Origin: Panagrolaimus kolymaensis
Lineage: Eukaryota; Nematoda; Chromadorea; Rhabditida; Panagrolaimidae
DNA: 64,000 nt
Reading direction: 5' to 3'
NCBI GenBank assembly: GCA_028622995.1
Contig: JAJQJQ010000052.1
Coordinates: 1 to 64,000 of the forward strand
The notes under the pieces are model-generated. The model worked only from the letters and a program-made list of their open reading frames with translations, ran no database searches and had not been told where the DNA came from. This document shows, piece by piece, positions 50,226 to 62,767 of the stretch (its first letter is position 1; the number at the start of each line of letters is the position of its first letter). Both the position numbers and the translations under genes were made by a program.

Positions 50226-51329
50226 ATGTTAATTACAAGAACCAGAATACTTTCATCATCATCCTCAAATCTTCAAAATTTACAACTTTGCTCTTTTATT
50301 CATTCACATTTAAATTCAATTATATCGGATGAAGGACGTCAAAGATTTCATGATGCTGTGAAACATGATCAAGGATGGATACCTGAATTAAATGTACGTC
50401 AAGGTGAACCAAAAATTGATGAAGAAGCTTCAACAACAGAAAAACGAACTTTTAAAGCTGGTGAAGCTTCCACAACGCGATCACCATATTTTGGTAAAAA
50501 ATCTAAAGGTGATTCAGCTGTATTAGTTCCAATGATAAATATGCCTGCAAAAGAATCACCATCAAATGAAGCTGAATCTATAACTCAACCATGGTTTTTG
50601 TTAACTCATCGATCGTATGAACTTCGAAGTCATCGAGGTGAAATATGTTTTCCTGGTGGAAAAATAGAGAATAATGAACCTGTTGAAGAGGTAAGTAAAG
50701 CTTTTATATAGCGCATTGTGGAAGGTTTGTTTGTATTTTGTTAATCTCTGTTACTTAGCTTTGTACAATGGCATAAAAACTATCAATCTTACTCGTTATA
50801 ATATGATACAACAAAGTTTGATTATGTACTTACTGTTCTTGTTTCAGGCAGCATTACGAGAATCATATGAAGAGATAAGCCTTCCACCTACAGCAGTAAC
50901 CATTTGGTCTCAACTTCAACCAGTTTTAACTCGAAGTCTCAAGAATAATGTTATCCCAGTGGTTGGAGTGGTCGACAATGCCATATTACAACATCTTCAA
51001 CCTCGTGATGATGAAGTGCAAACAATATTTTTAGTTAGCTATTTTGTTAATTTCCCCTTTTCCATTAACTTTTTATAATACTTTCTCATTTTTAGGTTCC
51101 ATTATCTGATTTAATCGCTTCACGTCAATATACAGCATTCAAAGTACCAAAATTCAAATATACTTTACCAGTATTTTTCTCAACAAATTATCAAATTATT
51201 GCTGAAACTTCCAAAGCTTATCGATTTCCTGATCACCGAATAAGAATATGGGGTTTAACAGGTGTAATGGCAAATCAAACGATAGGATGTTTATTACCTG
51301 ATGAAGTATTTCCAAAACGATACATTTAA
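50226..51329 (+). CDS. Nudix hydrolase, CoA diphosphatase (NUDT7/8-like)
   Basis: Three exons (50226-50690, 50848-51033, 51096-51329) give 294 aa. The Nudix box runs from about 145 to 167 (GKIENNEPVEEAALRESYEE), with metal-binding Glu160, Glu163 and Glu164. Position 166, usually Gly, is Ser. Just before it, THRSYELRSHRGEICFPGG is the UPF0035 signature of CoA pyrophosphatases, which split CoA and acyl-CoA into phosphopantetheine and 3',5'-ADP. The N-terminus (MLITRTRILSSSSSN) looks like a mitochondrial targeting sequence and no C-terminal peroxisome signal is present, so a NUDT8-type mitochondrial role is likely. The ATG directly abuts a TTTTTCAG acceptor, suggesting trans-splicing. An insert before the Nudix core is Ser/Thr/Glu-rich. 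Confidence 0.9.
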
Positions 51330-51519
51330 TGCTTATTTGTTTGTTACATTTGTTAAAAAATTTAGGATTGGATATTATGTATGTATTTATGTAAAGTAAT
51401 AAATTTATTAGACTACAAACTTTTTGGAAATTTGTTATTCTTGTTTTAAACTATCTATGAAATTTGTTCTAGCAAAAGTTGTTGAAGCTTCGGTTGGAAC
51501 ATACAAAGCTACAAATGGA

Positions 51520-54500
51520 TTAACGCGAAATAGTTGAAATTCTTCGATTAATAAGATTTTGCTCTCGTTGAGGAATCAATCGACTTAGTTTTCGATATTC
51601 TTCTCTTGATGGTCGTCGATGCTCCTCGATTGAATTCGGATCAATTGGAATTTCCCTTTGCTCATCAATTAAATATGAATGGCCTTCACCTGCTGAAGTT
51701 CTCGTTACTATTGGATTACTGAAATCCATTTTCATAAAATTTTTCACAAATTATCAAAACTTACTGTTTCCGTTTTGGAACATTATCCGTTTCTTTTCCC
51801 AATGTATCCAATCTCGTTACTTTTAATTGAGGCCGATTTGGAAGTAAACGTTGTTCATTTTGAAATTTTCTTTTATGCCACCAATTAAAAAATTTTCCAA
51901 GTAAAGTTAATTCAAGCCTAACAGATTTTTGTTTGGATTCAATACAAAATTCACCCATGGAAAGTAAAATAGAAATAATTAAACCTGCGAGTAAAACATA
52001 AAAAATGCCAAATACTCGTTGAAGCGATCGATGAGTATCAGCATTTTGGGGGCAGATAAGGGTTTCTGGAAAAAAAGTGACTTTGTATGGAAGTTTTTTT
52101 TAGTTGCTATTTTTTACCTTTATCTCCTTCCCACCATTTATTTTTTAATGCTTCTAAAATAGTTGATTCTTGTAATTGTAAAACAGTTTTGGATAAAATA
52201 TCTCTGAGTGGTGAACCTTTGGGTAAAGCCACACCATAACCTTTGGAATCTAATAATCCTCCAACGGTTTGAAGGGAGCATTCTGTTTTCATGTAATATT
52301 CTAACATCGATGATTCCATCATATAAGCATAATTTCCAGCTTTCACTCGAGTTATCGCTTCTTTACTTGAATTAACAAAAACTGCTGGAGTTTGTCCCTG
52401 CATTAGCGACCACATTCGTTCATAAATGGGTATTTTAGATTCTCTTAAAAATCCATGGTTGAACCATTTCGAAGAGTTCCAAATTTTATTTTTTGTTGTG
52501 AAGCTAAATCCGCTGCGGATTCAATTGGAGTACTCATTCTTTCGACAGTTAAAAAGGCAGCAAGTTGAGCAGTATAAGTGGAAATAATTATGAGAGTAAA
52601 CATCCACCAAAATACTGCTACCGTTCGAGTTGCTGCAGCTTTGGGAATTACATCGGAACCCTGAAAACAAAAAAGACATCAAATTTAAGAAGCTTTTTTC
52701 GCGTTGGTTTTTATTTTGAAAAAGCCAATATTAACTTTTCTTAAATTTCGACCATTCTCCAGAACAACAAACCTGATGCATGAGTGAACCAATAGCAAAC
52801 CATAAAGAATTTAATAAAGTAAATTGATTTTTATGATTATCCATTGAAGTATCACGTTCATCAATTTGATTTACATCAAACCATTCATATGGTGAAAATC
52901 GAGCTAATATGGATAATGTTGCGCCTACGGTTAAATAACTTAAAGCTAGCGCAATCCAAACCGAAAATGAGAGAGGTTCAAGAAAGGTGAAAAGTGAAGC
53001 ACTCGTAGTTGGAGCATTAGCTTCTTCAATATTTTTTCCCATTAATATTGCTATTCCAAGATGCATGAATGGAAGGGTAAAATCTAAAAAATGGAAATTT
53101 ATGGAAAATTTAATTTAAGTTAATTTTTAGAAAACATGGAAGTAAATATTTTCAAAGAAAAGAAGGTCAAAGATGAAATTTTTTTTGATAAGAATATTTT
53201 CTAATTTTCTCGTAAAAATAAATATTTATAAAATCGTGGATGCCAGGTATAAAATTTTTAAATTTAACTAAAAACAATTTCACCGTCATTTTTTTCAAGG
53301 CCTTATCATCTGAATTTTAGACACGATAATTTTGATGAAAAAAAAAACCCAAAAACTACTTACCTACAGCTGAAACTCGACTATACGTAATCGTAATGGC
53401 TGAAAGCGATAAATCAGCTTCATGTCTTTGTAAAACTCCAATCACTCCATTCCATTGTCCTGTTTCATCCTAAAAAAAATTCTATTATCTCTTAAGTCTC
53501 CATTTAACAAACCTCAATTCCATATGTGCCATCTTCAACTTCAATAATTTCAAAAGTAAAATTTAAAAATTTTGACATTTCTATTAATAAATCGATACAA
53601 AATCCATCATATCCAATTCCTTCATTGGTTTTAATTACGAATGGTTCTTCAAGATATACAACAACTTTAAGTTTTTGTCCTTGTAAATTATATCCGGTGC
53701 CATTAAAAAAAAAATGCCATTTATTATTATATTCTTTTTCAAATTTCCATTGATTTGTTGATTCATCAAAAATTCCTAGCTGCAAATTAAAATTTATTTT
53801 TTAGTTTATTCTGATTTTTGTAATTTTTTTTTTCAATGAATTTTTGCCTTCAAAAAGTTGGCTATGTTTATTGACTTTTTTTTTATCGTTTTTCGATAAA
53901 AGTTGTAAATTGCATTATTAATTTTTAAAGTATTTTTTATTGTTTATTCTTTTTTATTTGACCAATAAAAATAAAATTGAAAGTAAAAATTATTAGACTC
54001 ATTGAAGTTGTATAATGGATAAATAAAAGAGAGAGGAAGAGAGTGAGAGATACTAGTACATTACAAGCATGCTTGTGTCTATCTAATCGGGGTAACTTTC
54101 TTCTTCTTCTCCCAGTCAATTTTTTGTTAGATTTAAAACAAGTTTGTTTCACACAAAAAATGGAATAAAAATAAAGCAAAAATGAAACTACTACTTAGCA
54201 AACTTAAATTTAAAAAAAACTAGGTTTTACATTTTTTATTTCTTCGAACGTCATCACCAATTTAACTATTACCGAGAGTTTCATCACAAAAATTGCAGAA
54301 ATTCTTGGATACTTACTTTTTTGAGAAATATTCATTTCAAAATTAAATGTTTTTGCAATTTTGTGATCAAATCCAGCAATTATCGTTGATCTCTTTTTTT
54401 TTCATTTACCAATAACAAAAAAGAAATATTAAAATGCTAATTTTCTATTTCAAAAAAAATATATATAAAAAAATACGGGTATTAATCATAGATAATCGCT

Positions 54501-57500
54501 GCTGCACTACGCAAAACAAATGGTCAAAGTCATAAAAGTTTTGGATGATGACTCAAAAAAGAAAGTAAAAGTGTAGTTTGCATTAAAAAAAAATAAAAAC
54601 GTTGTTAGTTATTATTTAATAATAATAATAACGTGAACACGTAATAACTAAATACGCTGATTTTAATATTTTTTTATTTTTTTAAAGTTATTATGCATTT
54701 ATTTGAATGAATGATTCAGCAATGCTAGGGATTAGCAGTAAAAAAAAATCCGATCAACGATCATGTAGGAAAAAAAAATAACCGACCTACCAAAATTAGA
54801 ATGAGGAAATTGGTGGTGTCAAAAAATTCCCAGAGTTCAAAAAACAAATTTTAAAGATAGTAAGACTTCCGGCTAAAAAATATATGGTCAAAGAAAATCA
54901 AATTAATAAAAAAAATTTCGTGAGAATTCATCGTAATTAATTATATTCATCTTTTTAAATGATACATATTTATGCAGAAAATGGTCACTTTGTTTTACCT
55001 AACAAAAAAATACTTAAACCAAACAATTTTTTCTTCTCAAAATTTACAACGTCGTCGCTTTCTCTATTATGTATTACAAAAAAAATATCCTTTATTGAAA
55101 AAGAAAACCAGCTCTTCTTTCACATACATACTATAATCAAATAATGTGTTTGGGTTTTTTTTTATTATGCAATAATTTTTTTTTTGCAAGTTTTTCGTTT
55201 TATTGATAGAATTATTTACTTTTTGCTTAATAAAGGCTATTCCTCAATCTTTTCATCACATTATTTATTTGACGTTTAATAAATAAAAGATGTGTTTGCA
55301 ACAAGCAACAATATAGTAATCAAATATTTATCTTTGAGTTTTCTTTTTTCATTTTTACACCTTTCTTGATTCAACTCACTCAATTATATGTGTTTTATTC
55401 TTCTTTTTTTGTTTACAAACAAATAAACCCAACAATATGCAAGCAAGCTAGAAACTTAATAATTCTGAGAAAAATTGTTTTTGGACTTTTTTTTTCTTCT
55501 GTAAATCTTTGAGAACAATGACAACGTGTTAAGAGGACATAAACAAATTTTGTCATAAAACTAAAAGTGCAAATAATTTTTAAAACAAAAAAATAGAGGA
55601 TGGAATAAGCAAAAAAAGTTTATCTCATAAACGTTTTTTTGTTTCGGTTAAATTTTTTTTAATGTTGATCTCCAATATTTTTCTCATTCACTCCCGTTCC
55701 TTTTATTTTTTTGCAATGATGACACTAACTAAATTATTATTATTGAAAATAAAATAAAAAAAGTGAATGAGCGAACAACGTTCAACCGGTTTTCCTCCAC
55801 CTTTTCCCATTTTTTTTCTGCAACAGAACAGAATTGAATGAATGACTCTCTCTTTTTTTTCCATCCACTCTAGATATTTCCAAATAAATAAATGTCCGTG
55901 AATCAAATCAAATCAAAGCTTACGCAAGCAACAGCAAAAAAATGTATGATTTTTTTATGCAATCTTTTTTTTTCTTCTTTATCCTTTTTGTCTCCGCCTT
56001 TCTCTCTTTTACAAGAAAAAAAAAATGGAGAGCTTATTTTACAAAAGTATAAATAGTTTCGAATCGAGTCAAATCAAAAAAAAATATTCAATCAAGTTTT
56101 CTTCGATTCATATACTTTTTTATCCCATTGAATCTAACAACAAAAAAATATTTTTATAAAAAATGAAGGGATTTATTATTGTTGCTAGCAGCTTTTTAGT
56201 ATGCTTTTTTGTTATGCATGCTTCAGCTCAACCTATGTCCCCTCCAGTTCCACCATTTCTTCAAGGTGCTGATCCATCTTTAATTAAACAATTTGAACAA
56301 CTTATTTCTTCATCTGGAAGTTTAACCGATGCTCAAATTGATGCTAAAGTTGATCAATGGGTTGCTCAACAATCGGATGATATCAAAGTGAGTCACAAAA
56401 TAAAATTTGAATATTTATTCTCTCAAAAATTGGCTACGATCCTTTCCAAATAAAATAATTAGAATTTTATTTTTTATGCATAAAAACATGGAAAATAACG
56501 CAGCAAAAATTAGTCTAATGTGTTAGCACGATTTATTATTATTTATTTTTTTATTTCAGTAATTCCAAAATATTCATTTTTTTTTCAGACCAAATATGCC
56601 TCATTTAAAGCCCAACTTCAAAAAGCTGAAGCTGAAGCAGAAGCCCGTCATCAAGCTTCAATTGCTAAATTTTCACCCGCAGCTAAAGAAGCCGATGCCA
56701 AACTTTCCGCAATTGCAAACAATCCCTCCCTTACAGCCCAACAAAAAGGTCAACAAATTTATCAAATGATGAATAGTTTACCCGAAAATGTTCGAGATGA
56801 AATTCAACGAGAAATGATGGGTCCTATGGGTCATTAAAATAAATAAATAAATAAATCGGTATGAAAAAAATCATTCCAAAAATTAATCAAAAATATCCCT
56901 GTGCTAATGCTTTATTTTTTTTAAATGTTTTTTATTAATTTTTTAATTTTAATTTTAAAGAATCTTTTTTTTTTTGTAAAGTCATTGTTGATTGATGCAA
57001 TAAAATTTTTAAAGCTTTAAATAATTTAGAAATTTAATTTTCATGAACAGAAATATAAAAAAATTTGACAACAGTTCTGAGATGTAAATAAAAAAAATAT
57101 ATAGAAAGAATACGCATATTTAGTAGTTAATTATTGTAGTCAAAAAAAATAAAATAAAAAGACTTGTTTAAAGTGCAAAAATGGAAAAAGTTTTTAAATT
57201 CTGAATTTTAATTTTATAATATTTTTTGTAAAATAAAAGAAAAAACAAGCTACAGATTCGAATTTTTTTCCAAAATTAAAATAAAAACATTTTTAATTAA
57301 ATTTATTGGAGAAAAAATTGATTTGAGAAATATGTTTTATCAAATGTTTTTTTTTTCTAAATATTTTTGTAGTGATCAAATAAACACCAAAATTCTTCCT
57401 CCTCACCAAACTCGAAAAGAAAAAAAGGAAGTTTATTTACCAAACAATTACATATCTCAAATAATTTATTCGTTTCTCTTCTTCCTATCATTTTTTTGTT

Positions 57501-60500
57501 TGTTTGTTTGATAAGTGTTTTTTTTTGTTTAGCTAAATTCAAAAAAACATTTTTTGTCGTCGTCGTCCATGATCTTCGCCAAATCAACAACCCCTTTCCT
57601 TCTTTACCTGCTTTGATTTGGTGGTATTAGACAAAGAAGAAAAAAAAAGTAAGAGGAAATGAAAGAAGTTCAACTTTCTTAATGATGATGAGATGGAAAG
57701 AAAAAAACTTTTCTTTGATATGTTTTTAACCGGTTTTTGTTTATTTCTTGAAAAAAAAAAAACTTTGGTGAAAAAAACCTTGATGTATTACGTGTTTATG
57801 TTATTGACCCCGCCTATCTAATTTTATTTTATTTGTTTTGTTATTACCAAAAAGTTTGGTGGAGTATATAAAATCAAATCTTAATGATCAAAATTTTCAA
57901 TCAAGTTCTTATTAAATTTGCCCTTTGAGAAATTTTTATTTATTAAAACTAAAAAAATGAAGACTGTTATTATTGTTTGTGTTATTGGCCTTTTTGCCCT
58001 TTCTGCATATGCTGCTGAAAATAAAAAATCTCCTCCATTCCTTGAAGGTGCCGATGATAAATCTGTGAAAGAATTTGAAGAATTATTAAAGAAGTCTGGT
58101 TCATTAACTGATAAACAAATTGATGAAGCTGTTGATGAATGGGTTGCTAAACAAGCCGCTGGTATCAAGGTTAGTAAATTTCTCCCTCAAAATGTTCAAA
58201 AACTTATATTTTTTCCAAAAACGTTTAAATTTTAAAATATCCTTCTTTTTTACGACGTTGAGTCTTACCAGAAATTTTTCGAATGCTGTCCCTTAATTCT
58301 AAGAAATTTATTTCCCTTTCATTTAAATTCCAAAATTTAAATCCTATAATTTTTCTTTTCAGACCAAATATGCCGCATTTAAAGGTGAATTAAAGAAGCA
58401 TCATGAAGCTTCAGAAGCCGCTCACAAAGCTGCCCTCGCTAAATTCTCTGCTGATGCTAAAGGTGCTGATGAAAAGCTTACCGCCATCGCTAACAACCCA
58501 GCCCTCTCAGCTCAAGCTAAAGGGGAACAAATTGAAAAAATCCTTTCTGGCCTTCCTAAACCTGTTCGAGAAGAAATTGAAAAAGCTATGGGAGGACAAT
58601 AATTTTTTTCATACAAAAACTTCATCAAACATCACAAAATGATCATCAAATCAAGGCAACAAATAAATAAATAAATAAATTTGTTGTCTTAGAAAAAAAG
58701 TTTAGAACCATCTATCTCTCTTAATAATTTTTTTTGTTTGTAAAAAAGTTAATTAATTAACAAATAATAAACAATTTGCAATTTATTTTTTATTTATTTT
58801 TTGAAGGTCATTAAAGTTTTTTGATGAGAGCGAAAGGAAGTTGTTAGTTAGTTGTTTAGAAGTTGGTTGGCATGTTTGATGTGTTAGAGTTTTAGACAGT
58901 GTGATAAATAAAAGAAAATCATGAAAGCTCAAGGTCAACAAAAGCCATGATAAAAATAAAATTTTGTGACTTCCAACTCAACTAACATAAGATTTTTTAT
59001 AAATCCCGAAACCCAAATGAAAATAAAAAAAAGATCGAAAAATAGTTACATTTTTTTTTCCAAATCACCGAATGATTCAAAAAAAATTGACTCAGAATTG
59101 ACTCCAAAAATTTTTGAGTTTAAAGAAACATGAAACCTTTCTTCTGGATTTTATAGATTTAAACATTTTTTTGCAATGGACACTTTTTTAAAAATTCAAA
59201 AATCTCTGAAAAACAAACGAACCTTTTGAAATTTTTCATTTGTTCGTGTTATTCCAGTTAAAGTTGAATTAGTTCTACTTCCATGCCCATCAAAAATTAT
59301 TTTACCGGTCATTGATTGATCAATTGTGACCTGAAAGTTTCAATAATAATAATAATAAAAAAAACATTAAAAAGTGGAAGGGAAAGCAGAGAGAAAAACC
59401 AAAGATTAACTTTACAAAGAAAAAAAACTTTTTTTGGGGAACCAAAAAACAAAAATAATAATAAAAAAAAAATGGGAAAAGGAAAAGTAAGGTAGGTTTC
59501 AAACCTGTCTCAAAGCTTCATTAAAAAATTCTCCATCAATCCAGGTGTCATCAGATTCACATAAAATTGTTTCGGGAACGGGCAAATTTCCATGAGAATA
59601 AAGGGAAGTTAAAGCTGTTCCAATTACAGCTACAGCATCAACCGTCAAAGCTAGCGAAGTCTGTAAAAAAAAAAGAATTTGGGTATTTTTATATTTTCTG
59701 AAATCGCCTGATTTTTTCAAAGCACACATTTATTTCAAATTTAGTGCTTTTTTAAATACTATAAATTTTTGGGAAATACTTTGTTTTCAAATTTTGTGGT
59801 ATTTTTTCGATAGTATTTTTTCTTTCTTTCAAAGAAGCCAAAGGTTAATTTTATTTTTAAAAGTGATCATTAGAAACGGGTGTGATGGATGGTGAATAAT
59901 TAAGTATATATAAAATTTTCAAATCAAAACAACCACATCACAATATTGTTTACCCTCAATATCTAATTAACTTCTTTCTTTCTTTTTTACTTTTTTTTGA
60001 TGTGTGGTTACATAACTATAAAAAATAAGAAAAAAAAATAGTAAAGAAAAAAAATTTAATGTGGAACATTGCAAACGCAAAAACGTGTGTTGCAACTTTG
60101 TAATTAAACTAACAAAAAAAAAGTTTAAATTCTGGAGCTTTTAAAACTTTTTTTTCAATAAAAATCCAAGAAACAACTAACTTTCATTAATGGATCATGC
60201 CTGACCAATTGAAATCCAGTGATATTACATTTATATAATTTTTGTAAACTTTGAAAAAAATCATCCAATAAACTTAAATCCTGCAATGAACCAAAATTAA
60301 ATTAAAAGTTAAATTCTACGGATAAACAAAATTTTTATTTATGATAACTAACTAAACTTACGGGATTGGTAAACATAAAAGAATAACGGCTTTCAGTCAT
60401 ATTCAATAAATTTGCGGCAGATAATATGGAATGAATAGTTCCTATATCTCGAGTATGAACAACGATGTTAGTTTGTTTTAATTTTTCTCGAACATATTTT

Positions 60501-61644
60501 AAAAATGCTTCATAATGGGTTGAATCAGGTGGAAGTTGGAGGACTTTTAAAATGGTTCGAGTTCCTCGTTGATTATGCCAAATTGAAAGAAGATCAGCTA
60601 TTTCAGTAATGGCTTGAGAATCTTGGTAGGTGAGAAGAAAAGAATTCCAACCAAGATTTTGAATTAATGCGGCTGCAGCTTTTCCAACCAAATCAATTTG
60701 GGGCGTTATACTTGTAACAAATTTAGAATGGCCTAAAATATTTTTAGATAATAAAAGTTTTTAACTAGCTGGAAGCCTGTTTCATTTTATCGAAGAAAAA
60801 ACAAATATCTCAATTAACAAAACTCATAAAATTAAAAGAAAAGTTTTTTTGTTGTTAAAATGGAATTTTAGGAACTTTTTCACAAATAAACCTAAAAAAA
60901 ACACAGAAAAAAGTTTCGGCTTTGTTACCTAAGTGTTTTATCGAAGTAATTATTGTTAAAAGAAACTTTAGCTTTCGCAAAAATTTCTCTGATTTTTTTA
61001 AACAAAAATTATTTAATCAAGAAAATCAAAAGAAAATTTCGTGAAAAAAAAGTGAATTCAAGATTTTTGAGAATCTTCAATTCTTGAATCTTGATTGAAT
61101 AATAAAAATTTTGAAATAAGATTATTTTTTATATTTGTAACTGACAAATAATATTAATTATACGAACCCAAATTTTATAAAGATCCAATCCTAAAACTCT
61201 TACTCAATGGTGGAACAGTGGCCGCCGTGATGCAAGGAATTTTAAATCGATCACACATAGAATAAATTAATAATATTTCATCCACGGTTTCAATTTCGGG
61301 ACAAATAATAATTGCAGAAACTTTTCTTTGAATTATATCACAAATTTTATCATCCGAAGGAATAAAACTTTCACTTGGGGCAATTAAAGAAAAAGTTATT
61401 TCACTTTTAAATGCATTCGCATTATTCCATTCATCTATCGCATGTCGAGCATTATGCCATGCAAGGGATTCAGAACCTTGAATTATACCTATAAAAAAAT
61501 TGAGAGAAATCAAAAACCTTTGACAAATGAATGAGGCTTCTTTTTTTTTCTTACTAACATACCTATTCGAAATTCTAATCCATCAACAATAATACCCAAA
61601 AATAAAAAATAAAAAATTCTCAAAACAAAATTTTTCAAACTCAT
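51520..61644 (-). CDS. Kainate-type ionotropic glutamate receptor
   Basis: Twelve exons: 61644-61563, 61488-61204, 60732-60362, 60280-60182, 59660-59505, 59330-59223, 53779-53513, 53469-53364, 53083-52773, 52660-52118, 52065-51765, 51718-51520; about 942 aa. A signal peptide precedes the amino-terminal domain ([20 protein letters not shown]), which runs to about 370. The ligand-binding domain includes [13 protein letters not shown] with glutamate-binding Arg487 and an acidic LEYY near 716. The pore reads GSLMHQ-GSDVIP and M3 reads [16 protein letters not shown]4 is near 795 and a charged tail follows. It is a ligand-gated cation channel for fast excitatory transmission. One T is missing in a run at 52447-52451, shifting the frame after STMDF. 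Intron 6 (5.4 kb) holds two genes on the other strand. Confidence 0.93.
53780..56047. other. Long receptor intron, part free of genes
   Basis: This is the 3' side of the glutamate-receptor intron 59222-53780. It is AT-rich, and I see no coding exon on either strand up to the TATA box of the first SXP/RAL-2 gene. Confidence 0.5.
56048..56055 (+). promoter_or_regulatory. TATA box of SXP/RAL-2 gene A
   Basis: TATAAATA lies 108 bp upstream of the ATG at 56163. A similar box precedes the paralogue at 57957, supporting conventional promoters inside the host intron. Confidence 0.55.
56163..56837 (+). CDS. SXP/RAL-2 (DUF148) secreted protein A
   Basis: Two exons (56163-56387 and 56589-56837) give 157 aa. 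A signal peptide ([13 protein letters not shown]) is followed by [36 protein letters not shown] and, near the end, an Ala/Gln-rich helical region with [20 protein letters not shown]. This is the DUF148/Ani s 5-like cation-binding layout of nematode SXP/RAL-2 proteins, which are small secreted helical proteins of unclear function. It lies in intron 6 of the glutamate receptor on the opposite strand. Its intron sits at the same place (after the IK before TKYA) as in the paralogue at 57957, so the pair arose by tandem duplication. Confidence 0.9.
56838..57864. other. Spacer between the two nested genes
   Basis: An AATAAATAAATAAATAAA run (56840) just after the first stop may serve polyadenylation. 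The rest is AT-rich with no recognised gene. Confidence 0.5.
57865..57872 (+). promoter_or_regulatory. TATA box of SXP/RAL-2 gene B
   Basis: TATATAAA lies 85 bp upstream of the ATG at 57957, similar in position to the box before the paralogue. Confidence 0.55.
57957..58602 (+). CDS. SXP/RAL-2 (DUF148) secreted protein B
   Basis: Two exons (57957-58169 and 58363-58602) give 150 aa. A signal peptide ([20 protein letters not shown]) is followed by [39 protein letters not shown] and, after the intron, [12 protein letters not shown] and [20 protein letters not shown]. It is clearly a paralogue of the protein at 56163, with the same exon structure but more Lys and Glu. Codon choice is richer in GCC/GCT and AAG than in neighbouring genes, which suggests high expression. 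It is nested in the glutamate-receptor intron on the opposite strand. The AATAAA run at 58660 is the likely polyadenylation region. Confidence 0.92.
58603..59222. other. End of the receptor intron after the nested genes
   Basis: This contains the polyadenylation region of the second SXP/RAL-2 gene and AT-rich sequence up to receptor exon 6. Nothing else is recognised. Confidence 0.5.
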
Positions 61645-62767
61645 TCTTTATTTTTATATTTTTTTAAAAACATTTTATTTTTTGACTTTCACTTTCTCTT
61701 TTATGTTTTTGTTCATTCAGAAAAAAAGAAGCTTTTTTAAAGCAGCTTTTTGATAAAAAAGAAAAATGAAAGCAGCAAGAATAAGAAGAAAGGCAATCCT
61801 TTAAAAAAAAATTGGGCACTAAATAATGCCTTCAAAAATAAAAATAAAAAAGCTAAACTGCAGGCGGCCGTCGACGAATACCGAAAAAAATGTTTCTCAA
61901 CAAAAAAAAATAGGCTTGATAAAATTACAGCATAAATTTCAATTGAGAAAAAACAGAAAAAAAAATAAAAATGAAGAAGAAGGGAATAAGAAATAAGACT
62001 TTTTTTGAAAAAGGATTGAAAATTGAAAAAAGAAAAAAATGAAGAAAAAAAAGCTAAAGAAAAATTGATGAGATTTTATTTTATTTTCAATGTTCATAAA
62101 CGAATCGAAAAGAAAAAATACTATAGCCCAAAAAAATGTTTTAGTTTAAAACATTGAGAGAAAAAGATACAAAGAAAATCACGAAAAGTATGAAACACTA
62201 AAGTCACTGTGATTGTTGTTGTTGGATTCTTAAGTAACCACATTCAATTAAAAAAAAAAGTTAAAAATTTAATCCAAAACAAAATATCTTTATTAAGAGA
62301 GGTTCTGTGAAAGGGTTAAAAATTAAGTCATAATTAAAGAAAGAAAAACATATCTGCATTCATCGAATAAGAAAAATAAAATAATGGTTGTTTGATTGAA
62401 AGAGAAAATTTAAAAATCCCCTGATGTTTGTAGCAAAAATAACAGAGTATATTTTTTCTGCAAGTTTTTGTTTTACCAAAAAAATTTACAGCTCTTTTGA
62501 CTTTTTTTTATCGCCGCTTTTTTTTTTTCATGGCTTCTTTGGATTGTTTGCAATTTTTTGTTTCGTTTGCATCATTCAAAAATCTTCTTGGATTTTTTTT
62601 CAATCAACAAACTTTTCAGGTTTTAATTTTATGCAAATTTTCTAAAAATAAAATGATGATTTTGATGATCCTTCATTTTTGATATACTCAATCATATTCA
62701 AAAGAAAATTCATTCATTCCATCGTCAATCGAAAGAAAGCTGTTTGGTGAAAGTCGTCGTCAACGCA
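61645..62767. other. Divergent intergenic region
   Basis: This AT-rich, A-run-rich stretch lies between the glutamate receptor start (-) and the type I membrane protein (+). The short Lys/Asn-rich open frame at 61750-61935 has no recognisable features and I do not call it a gene. Confidence 0.5.

Noticed and set aside
59223..61644. Separate gene encoding a periplasmic-binding-like protein
   Set aside because: Exon 6 (ending EKFQK) joins in phase to LGIFDES at 53779, a standard link between receptor domains, so it is the N-terminal part of the glutamate receptor.
61750..61935. Lys/Asn-rich 61-aa open frame
   Set aside because: A-run composition, intergenic, no homology signal.
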